Positions 1 to 8,095 of a stretch of DNA of 43,426 bases are shown here, piece by piece. Below the pieces are notes generated by a model that saw only the letters and a program-made list of their open reading frames with translations, was not told where the DNA came from and searched no databases. How positions within the stretch are numbered: position 1 is the first letter of the stretch; each line of letters begins with the position of its first letter. The stretch comes from an alpha proteobacterium BAL199 (lineage in GTDB: Bacteria; Pseudomonadota; Alphaproteobacteria; Thalassobaculales; Thalassobaculaceae). A program made the translations under genes and the position numbers. The stretch covers positions 1 through 43,426 of the forward strand of contig ABHC01000033.1 in NCBI GenBank assembly GCA_000171835.1, in the 5' to 3' direction.

Positions 1-498
<498 letters not shown>

Positions 499-542
499 AG
501 TTCCACCCAGTCCAATCCCGAAAGACCAAACCAAGCGAGCCA

Positions 543-554
543 TCAACAAGAGCA
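543..554 (-). promoter_or_regulatory. boxA-like antitermination element in the rRNA leader
   Basis: Read on the minus strand the sequence is TGCTCTTGTTGA, about 45 nt before the 16S 5' end. The TGCTCTT core matches the boxA element that loads NusB/NusE antitermination complexes on bacterial rRNA transcripts. The second half departs from the E. coli consensus. Position and core support the call; binding is inferred. Confidence 0.5.
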
Positions 555-812
555 AATCCATCGCATTCAATTGGCGTATCCATCATCCCAACACCCCCAG
601 TTGCCCAGAAGCGCCAGAAATCAAGACGCACAGTCAGATGCACAGATCGGCTCGTATGCCAGAACCCTCTCAGGCCCCAGCGTGCCCAGCAAAACAAGCC
701 AGACCGCCGCCTGCGCATCCCTTCCATTTCACAATGTACAAGAGCCGCGGACCAGTTCCCCGGAGGGCTTCCAGTCCGTCGCCGTGACCCGATGTGTCTC
801 GGCGAGGCGCGG

Positions 813-841
813 CTTATACGAAGCCCCCGATTTTATGTCAA
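813..841 (-). promoter_or_regulatory. Sigma-70 promoter of the rRNA operon with upstream A-tracts
   Basis: On the minus strand a perfect -35 hexamer TTGACA (841-836) is followed by a 17-nt spacer and a -10 hexamer TATAAG (818-813), predicting a start near 806. Directly upstream (842-870) lie two A-tracts, reading AAAAAACTTCAAAAAA on the minus strand, the composition expected of an UP element contacting the alpha subunit's C-terminal domain. This is the strongest promoter visible in the window and points at the 16S gene. Confidence 0.8.
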
Positions 842-986
842 ACCCCTTTTTTGAAGTTTTTTGGTCTTCCGTCGGATCGGCGGTTTGCGCCAGTATAGTA
901 CCCGCGCGAGGGGAGAGCTCGGGCAGAACTCGATCAATCTGTCTGTTCAGGAAGCAGCTAAAACCACATGGAATCGTTCGGTTTCC

Positions 987-1015
987 TTGACAGGAGACGG
1001 TTCGAGACCGATCAT
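987..1015 (+). promoter_or_regulatory. Candidate sigma-70 promoter for the M23 peptidase gene
   Basis: TTGACA at 987-992 is followed by 17 nt and GATCAT at 1010-1015 (four of six -10 positions). The predicted start near 1022 would leave a ~50-nt leader before the ATG at 1074. The -35 is perfect and the -10 mediocre. Confidence 0.4.
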
Positions 1016-1073
1016 GCGGCCAACGTCTTCGGGCGGCGGCACAGCACTTTGAAATTCTGGGAGACGCGGGCCA

Positions 1074-2396
1074 ATGAAGTGGACGAGCGCGGTGGTATTC
1101 GGGATTCTCGCCGCCGCATGGATCGTTCTGGGGCAGTCCGAACCGTCGAGCGCCCGTTTCGCCGAAGCATCGCCGCCGCTGGTCGACGGCGCCGCCATGC
1201 GGCCGCAGACCTTCGATGCCCGGCGTGCCGAGGAGATGCGAGCCTTCCCGGCGGCCGAAACCGAGCCCGGCCCCGAGGACCGGATCATCACGGTTTCGCG
1301 CGGAGACACCCTGATCGGTATTCTCACCGACAATGGCGTGGACCGGGCCAGCGCGCACAGCGCGGTCAGCACCCTCCGCAAGGTATTCGATGTCCGGCGT
1401 CTGCAGATCGGCCAGGACATTACCCTCACTTTCAAGCCAAGCACCGACGGCGATCAGTTCCTGGGCATGGCCCTGCGGCCGACGCCAGACCGCGACGTTC
1501 TGGTCAAGCTGGACGACGGCGGAAGCTTCACTGCCGAGGAAGCCGAGCGCGCGCTCGACCGGCGATTCGCCTATGGCGCCGCCACCATCGACAGCAGCCT
1601 GTATGAGGCGGCCATCGACGCCAATGTGCCGATCGACGTGCTGATGGATCTGGTCCGCGTGTTCAGCTTCGACGTCGACTTCCAGCGCGACGTGCAACCC
1701 GGCGACCGTTTCGAAGTGCTGTACGAAGGCTTCGACGACGAGTTCGGCGACCGGGTCCGCAACGGTGATATCCGCTACGCCGCCATTACCCTGTCGGGCA
1801 AGACCCTGGCGTTCTATCGTTTCACCCCGTCCAGTGGCTTCGTCGACTACTTCGGCCCGGACGGGCGCAGCGTCCGCAAGGCGCTGATGCGCACGCCGAT
1901 CGACGGGGCACGCCTGTCGTCGGGATTCGGCAAGCGCCGCCATCCGATCCTCGGCTACACCAAGATGCACAAGGGCGTCGACTTCGCAGCGCCGTCGGGC
2001 ACCCCGATCATGGCGGCCGGCGACGGCGTGGTCGAGATGGCCGAGCGGTTCGGCGGCTACGGCAACTACGTGCGGATCCGCCACAACAGTGAGATCAAGA
2101 CGGCCTATGGCCACACGTCGCGGTTCGCCAAGGGCATCCGCGCCGGCAGCCGGGTCCGGCAGGGCCAGATCATCGCCTATGTGGGCACCACCGGCCGGTC
2201 GACCGGCCCGCACCTGCACTACGAAGTCATGCTGAACGCGCGGCAGGTCAACCCGATGAGCATCAAGCTGCCGACCGGCGAGCAACTCGCGGGCAAGGAT
2301 CTGAAGAAGCTGCAGGCGCTGATTCCGACGATCGACGCCGAAGTCGATGCCGCCCGGGCCGAGGCCAGCGTGGTGGCGTCAAACGAGGGGCGCTGA
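1074..2396 (+). CDS. M23 family murein endopeptidase (MepM/Csd3-like)
   Basis: This 440-residue protein is predicted to be exported or membrane-anchored: residues 1-20 form a hydrophobic N-terminal segment. Residues ~70-150 form a LysM/OapA-like domain around IITVSRGDTLIGIL, followed by a Csd3-type middle domain (~155-265). The C-terminal LytM/M23 domain (~275-400) has the full zinc site: H299 and D303 in MHKGVDFAAP, and H380/H382 in the GPHLHYE motif. Family members cut D,D-crosslinks or peptide stems in peptidoglycan so the wall can expand. The ATG is preceded by GGGAG at 12-nt spacing. It diverges from the rRNA operon and converges on the acyl-CoA synthetase with a 16-bp gap. The catalytic residues are intact, so activity is expected; the bond cut is inferred from the family. 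Confidence 0.9.
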   Translation: MKWTSAVVFGILAAAWIVLGQSEPSSARFAEASPPLVDGAAMRPQTFDARRAEEMRAFPAAETEPGPEDRIITVSRGDTLIGILTDNGVDRASAHSAVSTLRKVFDVRRLQIGQDITLTFKPSTDGDQFLGMALRPTPDRDVLVKLDDGGSFTAEEAERALDRRFAYGAATIDSSLYEAAIDANVPIDVLMDLVRVFSFDVDFQRDVQPGDRFEVLYEGFDDEFGDRVRNGDIRYAAITLSGKTLAFYRFTPSSGFVDYFGPDGRSVRKALMRTPIDGARLSSGFGKRRHPILGYTKMHKGVDFAAPSGTPIMAAGDGVVEMAERFGGYGNYVRIRHNSEIKTAYGHTSRFAKGIRAGSRVRQGQIIAYVGTTGRSTGPHLHYEVMLNARQVNPMSIKLPTGEQLAGKDLKKLQALIPTIDAEVDAARAEASVVASNEGR

Positions 2397-2412
2397 ACAC
2401 CCGATACCGCGG

Positions 2413-4506
2413 TTATCCAGCGATTCGGACCAGCGCGTCGACCGCTACGGCGCCGGTCTCGGTGACGATCACTGGATTGGCTTCGGCCTCCTCGACCTGA
2501 CGTTCGGGATCCAGCGCGAGGCGGGACAGGGCGACCACTGCGGATGCCAGAGCCTCAAGGTCGCCCACCGGCCGGCCGCGCCAACCGGCCAGGGCGGCGA
2601 AACCTTTGACCTCCCCGATCATGGCTCGAGCGGTCGCGAGATCGACCGGGGCCAAGCGCACCGCCACATCGCGGTACAGTTCGGCAAAGATCCCGCCCAC
2701 GCCGACAGTGATTACCGGGCCGGCTTCCGGATCCAGCCTGTAGCCCATCAGAGCCTCACCGACGCCGCGCACCATCGACTGGATCAGCCAGCCGTCGAGC
2801 CGTGCCTCCGGCGCGGACACCGCCAACCGCGCGCGCACCGCCGCGCGGGCCGCGTCCACCGCGGCTCGATCGGCAAGGCCGAGCATCACCGCCCCGGCCT
2901 CGGTCTTGTGCGGCAGATCGGCCGAGAGCGCCTTCAGGGCCACGGGATAGGTCAGTCCCTCCGGAACCGCCTCGTCCTGCTCCAGGCGCCGGCGCTCGAC
3001 CGTCGAGATACCGAGCCGGTCCAACAGGCTGAGGCCGGCGGCCTCGTCGAGCAGAGCACCGGGCAGGAGCGGGCCAAGCGCAGGGACAGTCCCAACGGCC
3101 AAGTCGCGCGGCGGCGCCCATGCCAGGAACGCCCGCACCGCATCGGCCATTGCCTCGACCGTGCGGAAGCCGGCGACGCCGCCCTCGGCCAGCATTTCCA
3201 ACGCTCTGTCGGCCTGCGGCAACGGAACCGCCGCCAGCGGGGTTTCGTGGCCCGCCGAATCGATGATCGGCTGGACAGCCCGCTCCGGCAGAAACTGCGC
3301 CGAAGAGCCGATCGCCGCGATCACCGCGGCGTACTCCCCTGAATCGAGCAGGCCGTCGAGCACTGCCTTCATGACCTCGTAGCGGGCCCCTGCCAGCGTC
3401 ACGTCGATCAACCGCCCGCCCTTTACCTCCAGGCCGTGGACCGCTTTCACGCGTTCGCGCAGCGCCGGGCTGGCCCCCGCCAGCGCCACTCCGGCACCGC
3501 CGAGACGGTCGACCGCCATCGCCCCGCCGCCGCCGGTGGTGGTCACCACCGCCACCGGTCGGCCGGCACGGGTCGCATCGGGGCGTCTGCCCTTCAGCAG
3601 GGCCGGCAACTCCAGCAGAGCCTCGAACTGGTCGACCCGCAGGATACCGTGGTCACGAAAGAACGCGTCCGCGGCCTGGTCGGAGCCGAGCAGCGCGCCG
3701 GTGTGCGACACAGCCAAGGCCTGCGCCTCGGGCGAACGACCAAGCTTGTAAGCGATGATCGGCTTGCCGGCGGTGTGCGCCGCTCGGGCGAATCGAGCCA
3801 GCCGATCCGGCCGGCGCAATGTCTCGAGGAACAGCAGGAACGCGTCGACCTCAGGCAGGGCCGTCGCCGCTTCACCGATCGCGCCCACGTCGAGATCGGC
3901 CTCGTTGCCAACCGACACTAGGTGCGCGAAGCCGATGCCACGGGCGGCACCACGCGACAGCAGCGTGCCGATCAGCGATCCGGACTGCGACAGCGCCATC
4001 AGCCGGCCCGGCAGCAGGGTCGAGGCCTCCAGAGCGGCGTTGGTGGTGAAGGGAATCCGGTCGACGACATTGATCACGCCCATCGAATTCGGCCCCAGCA
4101 ACCGCAGGCCGCCTTTCGCGGCGCACGCCACCAGCCGATCCTGTCGGGCGCGGCCCTCGTCGCCCATCTCGGCGAATCCGTCGGCAAGGACGGTCGCCGC
4201 GGGCACACCGAGCCGTGCCGCCTCGACCACCGCGTCCTCGACCCGTTCGGCAGCGCCAACGATGTAGATGTGATCCGGACGCTCGGGCAATGCCTCAAGC
4301 GATGGCCATGCCTTCTCCCCGAGCACGGTGTCGCGTCGCGGATTCACCGGATAGACCGCGCCGGAATAGCCGTGCTTGCGCAGGAACCGCAGCGGCCGCG
4401 CTCCATCCTTCTTGGGATCGTCGGAAGCGCCGACGATGGCGACAGCGCGCGGCCGCAGGAGCGCCGCGAGCCACGGCTCGACCGAGCCGGAGGTTGGCAC
4501 TCTCAC
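2413..4506 (-). CDS. Acyl-CoA synthetase, ADP-forming type (CoA-binding + ATP-grasp)
   Basis: 697 residues. The order of domains is that of one-chain NDP-forming acyl-CoA synthetases: an N-terminal CoA-binding Rossmann domain (~10-140, beginning RPRAVAIVGASDDPKKDG), a succinyl-CoA-ligase-like middle region (~150-450) with the expected phospho-histidine in AVSHTGALLGSD, and a C-terminal ATP-grasp domain (~480-690). Such enzymes interconvert acid + CoA + ATP and acyl-CoA + ADP + Pi. I choose the GTG at 4506, which overlaps the upstream dehydrogenase stop as GTGA and begins the conserved N-terminus; the open frame extends upstream but is not protein-like there. It is last in a four-gene operon with HAD, MmgE/PrpD and acyl-CoA dehydrogenase genes, so it probably activates the acid that the others process. 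The substrate is unknown. Confidence 0.85.
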   Translation of the reverse strand: MRVPTSGSVEPWLAALLRPRAVAIVGASDDPKKDGARPLRFLRKHGYSGAVYPVNPRRDTVLGEKAWPSLEALPERPDHIYIVGAAERVEDAVVEAARLGVPAATVLADGFAEMGDEGRARQDRLVACAAKGGLRLLGPNSMGVINVVDRIPFTTNAALEASTLLPGRLMALSQSGSLIGTLLSRGAARGIGFAHLVSVGNEADLDVGAIGEAATALPEVDAFLLFLETLRRPDRLARFARAAHTAGKPIIAYKLGRSPEAQALAVSHTGALLGSDQAADAFFRDHGILRVDQFEALLELPALLKGRRPDATRAGRPVAVVTTTGGGGAMAVDRLGGAGVALAGASPALRERVKAVHGLEVKGGRLIDVTLAGARYEVMKAVLDGLLDSGEYAAVIAAIGSSAQFLPERAVQPIIDSAGHETPLAAVPLPQADRALEMLAEGGVAGFRTVEAMADAVRAFLAWAPPRDLAVGTVPALGPLLPGALLDEAAGLSLLDRLGISTVERRRLEQDEAVPEGLTYPVALKALSADLPHKTEAGAVMLGLADRAAVDAARAAVRARLAVSAPEARLDGWLIQSMVRGVGEALMGYRLDPEAGPVITVGVGGIFAELYRDVAVRLAPVDLATARAMIGEVKGFAALAGWRGRPVGDLEALASAVVALSRLALDPERQVEEAEANPVIVTETGAVAVDALVRIAG

Positions 4507-5675
4507 GCCGACCGCTTCGGCGCGCGCTGCGAGAATCGGCGTTCGAAGACGCCCTCGGCGATCCGGTTCTTCATCATCTCCAGACTGCCGCCGGCGATCT
4601 GCCAGCCGCGGGCCCGCCGCCAGCAGTATTCCACCAGGCTCTCCTCGCTGTAGCCGAGCGCGCCCAGGACCTGCATCGATTCGTTGGCGGCGAAGAAGCC
4701 GGCCTCGTTGCACAGGTATTTGACCAAAGCCGTCTCGTAGGCGTCGGGCAACCGGTCAACCGCCCGGCCCGCGACCCGGTACAGCATCAACTGGGCCGCC
4801 TCCATGCGGGCGGCCATCTCAGCGAACTTCCACTGGATGCCCTGGAAGTCGCTGAGCGTCCGGCCAAACTGGGTCCGGATCTCGGCGTGCTTGCGCGCGA
4901 TGGTGAACGCGTGACGGCCGAACGCCAGCGAGCGGGCGGAATTGCCGAGGCGCTCAACATTGAACGCCGCGATCTGCTTCTTGAAGCCGCCCTCACGCAG
5001 CAGCACGTTGCCGGCCGGCACCAGGACATTGTCGAAATACAGCTGGCACCATTCATCGCCACCGACGTACCGGACCGGCTTGCCGACCGAGAAACCCGCC
5101 GTGCCGCGCTCGATCAGCACCGACCCGATGCCGTCGACACCCGGTCCGTAGCGGACATAAACCAGGAACAGTTTGGCGTCCGGGCTGTGCGAGGAAAACA
5201 CCTTGGTACCGTTGACCCTGAAGCCGTCACCGTCGGGCGTGGCCGAGGTCGCAAGATCGGTGACCGCCGAACCCGCTTCCGGCTCGCTCATTCCGACCGA
5301 AATCAACGCTTCGCCGGCCAGCATCGGCCCGAGGTATCGGGCCTTCTGGTCAGGCGTCGCGTATTCCGCGAAAGTCCGGATCGGTCCGAAATTCCCGGTC
5401 TGGACTACGTCGGCCGATCGCGGGCAGACCGACGACACCGCTTCGATAGCCAGGATCGCATCCATCAACGAACCCTCGGCCCCGCCATCGGCTTCAGGAA
5501 AGGTGATGCCGAGCAGGCCCTGCTTTGCCATGAGCTTGGCCACCTCGAACGGAAATGACGGCTCGTGCGCACGGACCAATGCCCCAGCGGCCAGATGACG
5601 CTCCGCAAAGCCGCGCACGGAGTCGCGGAACTGGATCTGTTCCGAGGTCAGCAGGTCGTCAAACAGCGCGGTCAT
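4503..5675 (-). CDS. Acyl-CoA dehydrogenase family protein
   Basis: 390 residues, the usual size for a single-domain flavin acyl-CoA dehydrogenase. It has the helical N-terminal domain, the beta-domain with the SEPEAGSAVTDLAT block, and the C-terminal four-helix domain ending around LGYSEESLVEYCWRRARGW and IAGGSLEMMKNRIAE. It should use FAD to introduce an alpha,beta double bond in an acyl-CoA and pass electrons to ETF. The medium-chain-type catalytic Glu in YEGT is not at the usual C-terminal place (IAGGS there), so the base may sit elsewhere, as in the isovaleryl-type subfamily. The start at 5675 (MTALFDDLL) begins the conserved domain. It overlaps the downstream synthetase by 4 nt and lies 37 nt after the MmgE/PrpD gene, consistent with one transcript. 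Confidence 0.88.
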   Translation of the reverse strand: MTALFDDLLTSEQIQFRDSVRGFAERHLAAGALVRAHEPSFPFEVAKLMAKQGLLGITFPEADGGAEGSLMDAILAIEAVSSVCPRSADVVQTGNFGPIRTFAEYATPDQKARYLGPMLAGEALISVGMSEPEAGSAVTDLATSATPDGDGFRVNGTKVFSSHSPDAKLFLVYVRYGPGVDGIGSVLIERGTAGFSVGKPVRYVGGDEWCQLYFDNVLVPAGNVLLREGGFKKQIAAFNVERLGNSARSLAFGRHAFTIARKHAEIRTQFGRTLSDFQGIQWKFAEMAARMEAAQLMLYRVAGRAVDRLPDAYETALVKYLCNEAGFFAANESMQVLGALGYSEESLVEYCWRRARGWQIAGGSLEMMKNRIAEGVFERRFSQRAPKRSA

Positions 5676-5712
5676 AGGCCAAAGTCTCCGGTAAGCGGCA
5701 GCGGGCGGATTG

Positions 5713-7086
5713 TCATTCGGCGGCCTGCAACAACGCGGCGCCGGCGAGCAGGTCGTTGATCTGCCGCCCGGCACCAAGGGTTTGCAACCGATGCAGCAGG
5801 GCAGCCGATCGTTCGGCGCCGAGCACCGGGCCGGCCAATTCGCCGAACTTGTCGGCGAGATCGGCATCGGTCAGCGGATTGTCGGGATCGCCCTTGCGGG
5901 TCGGGGCGAACCGTTCGAGCCGGCGGCCATCCATGGTCACGATCGCTACCCGGGCCGACCGGGCCCTTGGGAACGCCGCCTCGCAGCCGGGGTCGACGGA
6001 GTGAACCACCCGCGCCGCCACCGCCCGAACGGTTGGATCGGCCAACGCCGAGTCCTCGAACGCCGCACGACGCACCGAGCCGAGCACCAGAGTCGCCGCC
6101 ACGCAGTACGGCAGGCTGAACTTCGCCTCGAACGCCGTGACCGGCGTGGCGTTCCCGCAGATCTCCAGCGACTTGGCGTAGGAGCCGACCTCGATCCGAT
6201 CGATGTCCGCCGCCGTCAAGGCGTGCTCGTCAGTAAGCGCTCGCACAGCGTCCACGGCGGCGTGAAGATGACCGCAGGCGGCGTGATTCTTGAACGTCAT
6301 GCGGGTGATTGTCCAATCGGCACCGAGATCGGCAAGCACGGCATCCCAGTCGATATCGGCACCGCTCATGGCGGCGGCGAAGCCGCGCGGCCCCTCCAAC
6401 GCATCAAGCGCGCCGGTAACCCCCTCGGCAGCCAGCCGAGCCGACAGTAGTCCCGCCTCAGCGGCGCGTCCGGCGTGCAAGGGCTTGCTCATCGCGTCGG
6501 CGCGGAACGCCTGCTGCAGCCCGGCCGCCATGGTGGCAGCGCTGGCCAAGGCGTGGGCGGTGCGGTTGCCGTCGAGGCCGAGAATGGACGCGGCGGCTCC
6601 AGCGGCACCGAAGCATCCGACCGTCGCGGTCGTGTGCCAAAAATCGTAGTGACGCGGGTTCACCGCGACGGCGATCCGGTTCGAGATCTCGTAGCCTGCG
6701 ACCACGCCGGCCAGCAGCTTCGCCCCGTCGGCATCGGCCAGTTCGGCCGCCGCCAGGGCTGCGGCGATCGTCGGCGCGCCCGGGTGGTACAGCCCGTCGC
6801 GGTAGATATCGTCGAACTCGACCGTGTGGGCAGCGGTGCCGTTGATAAGGGCGGCCGCCTGTCCGCCGGCCCGGGTCCCGGATGGAATCAAGGTCGCCTT
6901 GCCGTGCCCGACCTGATCCGCCAACGCCCGGACCGCCAGCGTCGCCGGTGGCATCACGCCGCCAGGCAGCGTCGCTGCAAACCAATCGATGACAGCCCGC
7001 CGGGCGTGCCGTTGCACATGATCGTCCAACGGGCCGGAGCACCGGTCGGCAGCGAACGAACCAAAACGTTCAAGAACCGTAGCCAT
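5713..7086 (-). CDS. MmgE/PrpD family protein (2-methylcitrate dehydratase-like)
   Basis: 457 residues, typical for MmgE/PrpD. The all-alpha N-terminal domain carries the family block NGTAAHTVEFDDIYRDGLYHPG and the later HYDFWHTTATVGCFGAA block, with CGHLHAAVDAV near the middle. Known members dehydrate 2-methylcitrate, or act on aconitate/itaconate-type acids. The start at 7086 has a strong AGGAGG site 7 nt upstream. It is second in the minus-strand operon, 10 nt after the HAD gene. No citrate synthase or methylisocitrate lyase is adjacent, so a complete methylcitrate cycle is not encoded here; the substrate may be a different branched or unsaturated acid. Confidence 0.88.
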   Translation of the reverse strand: MATVLERFGSFAADRCSGPLDDHVQRHARRAVIDWFAATLPGGVMPPATLAVRALADQVGHGKATLIPSGTRAGGQAAALINGTAAHTVEFDDIYRDGLYHPGAPTIAAALAAAELADADGAKLLAGVVAGYEISNRIAVAVNPRHYDFWHTTATVGCFGAAGAAASILGLDGNRTAHALASAATMAAGLQQAFRADAMSKPLHAGRAAEAGLLSARLAAEGVTGALDALEGPRGFAAAMSGADIDWDAVLADLGADWTITRMTFKNHAACGHLHAAVDAVRALTDEHALTAADIDRIEVGSYAKSLEICGNATPVTAFEAKFSLPYCVAATLVLGSVRRAAFEDSALADPTVRAVAARVVHSVDPGCEAAFPRARSARVAIVTMDGRRLERFAPTRKGDPDNPLTDADLADKFGELAGPVLGAERSAALLHRLQTLGAGRQINDLLAGAALLQAAE

Positions 7087-7096
7087 CCTATCCTCC

Positions 7097-7822
7097 TCAG
7101 CAACCCAGTCGGTCGGCCAGTTCATCCATGCCGTTCACCGCGTGATCCCAATCGTCCTCGGCGCGGAAGTCGCGCGATTGTTTGTCACCGTGTTCGGTCG
7201 GCCGGGCGATGAACGCGGTGCGAAGGCCGAGCGATCGGGCGGCGGCAAGGTCACCGTTGTGCGCGGCCACCATCATGACCTCCGCCGGCACCAGGCCGAG
7301 CCAGTCAACACCGGTCAGGTAGACCGACGGGACCGGCTTGTAGTTTCGGGCCGGCTCGGCGCCGAGAATCATGTCCCACGGCAGGCCGGCGTTCTTCGCC
7401 ATGTTCAGCATCAGCGCCACGTTGCCGTTGGACATGGTCGCCAGGGTGAATCGTTTCTTGAGCCGAGTCAGGCCAGGCACGCAATCCGGCCACGGATCGA
7501 GGCGGTGCCATGCCCGGTTCAGGTGCTCCAGTTCGTCCGCCGGCAACGGATCCAGCCCGAACTCCTGGATCAGGGTGATCAGGCTGGTGCGATGCAGGTC
7601 ATCCAGGCGGACATAGGGTTCCTCACCGCGGCGCACCGGATCCATGGACGGCTGGTACAGCGCCCGCCACCGATCGGCGAACGCGACCGGATCAACGGTC
7701 CATCCCTTGGCCGCCGCAACCGCGCCAACCTCGCGCGCCACGCTGGTGCGCCAATCCACAACAGTCCCAAACACGTCGAACACCAAGGCTTTCACGGCAG
7801 GCTTCGGATTGGTCTCTGACAT
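7097..7822 (-). CDS. Haloacid dehalogenase type II (HAD superfamily hydrolase)
   Basis: 241 residues. Motif I is VFDVFGTVVDWRTS, with the nucleophilic Asp and the DVFGT signature of L-2-haloacid dehalogenases; motif II is LATMSNGNV; the motif III Lys lies in ARNYKPVPSVY; and the acidic motif is in MVAAHNGDLAAARSLGL. Type II enzymes hydrolyse 2-halo acids to 2-hydroxy acids, but many annotated members have other phosphatase-like roles. The start at 7822 follows GGGAGGACG. It is the promoter-proximal gene of the catabolic operon and diverges from the ABC importer's binding-protein gene, so uptake and breakdown are probably controlled together. Confidence 0.85.
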   Translation of the reverse strand: MSETNPKPAVKALVFDVFGTVVDWRTSVAREVGAVAAAKGWTVDPVAFADRWRALYQPSMDPVRRGEEPYVRLDDLHRTSLITLIQEFGLDPLPADELEHLNRAWHRLDPWPDCVPGLTRLKKRFTLATMSNGNVALMLNMAKNAGLPWDMILGAEPARNYKPVPSVYLTGVDWLGLVPAEVMMVAAHNGDLAAARSLGLRTAFIARPTEHGDKQSRDFRAEDDWDHAVNGMDELADRLGC

Positions 7823-7881
7823 TGCGTCCTCCCTGGCCGCGCCATGGGCTCTTTCTTGACCGACGGTACGTGGCGTGAAAA

Positions 7882-7889
7882 TGTATACA
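7882..7889. promoter_or_regulatory. Palindrome TGTATACA in a divergent promoter region, candidate operator
   Basis: A perfect 8-bp palindrome lies in the 273-bp gap between the HAD operon (minus) and the ABC binding-protein gene (plus). TGTATACA-type cores are common operators of GntR-family (FCD) regulators of acid catabolism. No GntR gene is in the window, and I found no convincing -35/-10 pair here; the only TTGACC (7856) is 22 bp from a TATACA, which is too far. Confidence 0.3.
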
Positions 7890-8095
7890 AGCGCCTCAGG
7901 GTGCGGCAACCGGTGGTCTCGACAAAGCCGGAAGATACGAATGCAGGGAACGGGAAGGTCGGTAGCCGCAGAGCTGCTCCTATCCGTCTATCGGCTTGCC
8001 CTACCCAGCCCGATGGCTGGTGGTGCGAGCGCAAAGATCGACCGGACCGGGGACATAGCGCCCTGAACCGTGTCGCATGGGAAGGAGACGTCCAC

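Larger units (their letters stand above)
499..1073. other. Divergent control region: rRNA leader/promoter and mepM-like promoter
   Basis: These 575 bp between the 16S 5' end and the M23 peptidase start hold no gene I can support. Open frames crossing it lack ribosome sites and protein-like composition. From left to right on the plus strand I see a ~310-nt rRNA leader (about 499-806) with a boxA-like element, the rRNA core promoter (813-841), an A/T-tract segment just upstream of it (842-870), and a weaker plus-strand promoter candidate at 987-1015 for the peptidase gene. Confidence 0.7.

Noticed and set aside
729-2285. 518-residue open frame on the minus strand over the M23 peptidase gene
   Set aside because: It is antisense to a gene with intact zinc motifs and has Arg/Ala/Asp-rich shadow composition with no family pattern, a usual artefact of high-GC DNA.
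7097-7822. Reading the HAD gene as proof of haloacid degradation
   Set aside because: The DVFGT motif is shared by many HAD proteins of other function; without a haloacid transporter or biochemical data the stronger claim is not supported.
7856-7889. TTGACC...TATACA as promoter of the binding-protein gene
   Set aside because: The spacer is 22 bp, too long for sigma-70; other spacings give poor -10 hexamers.
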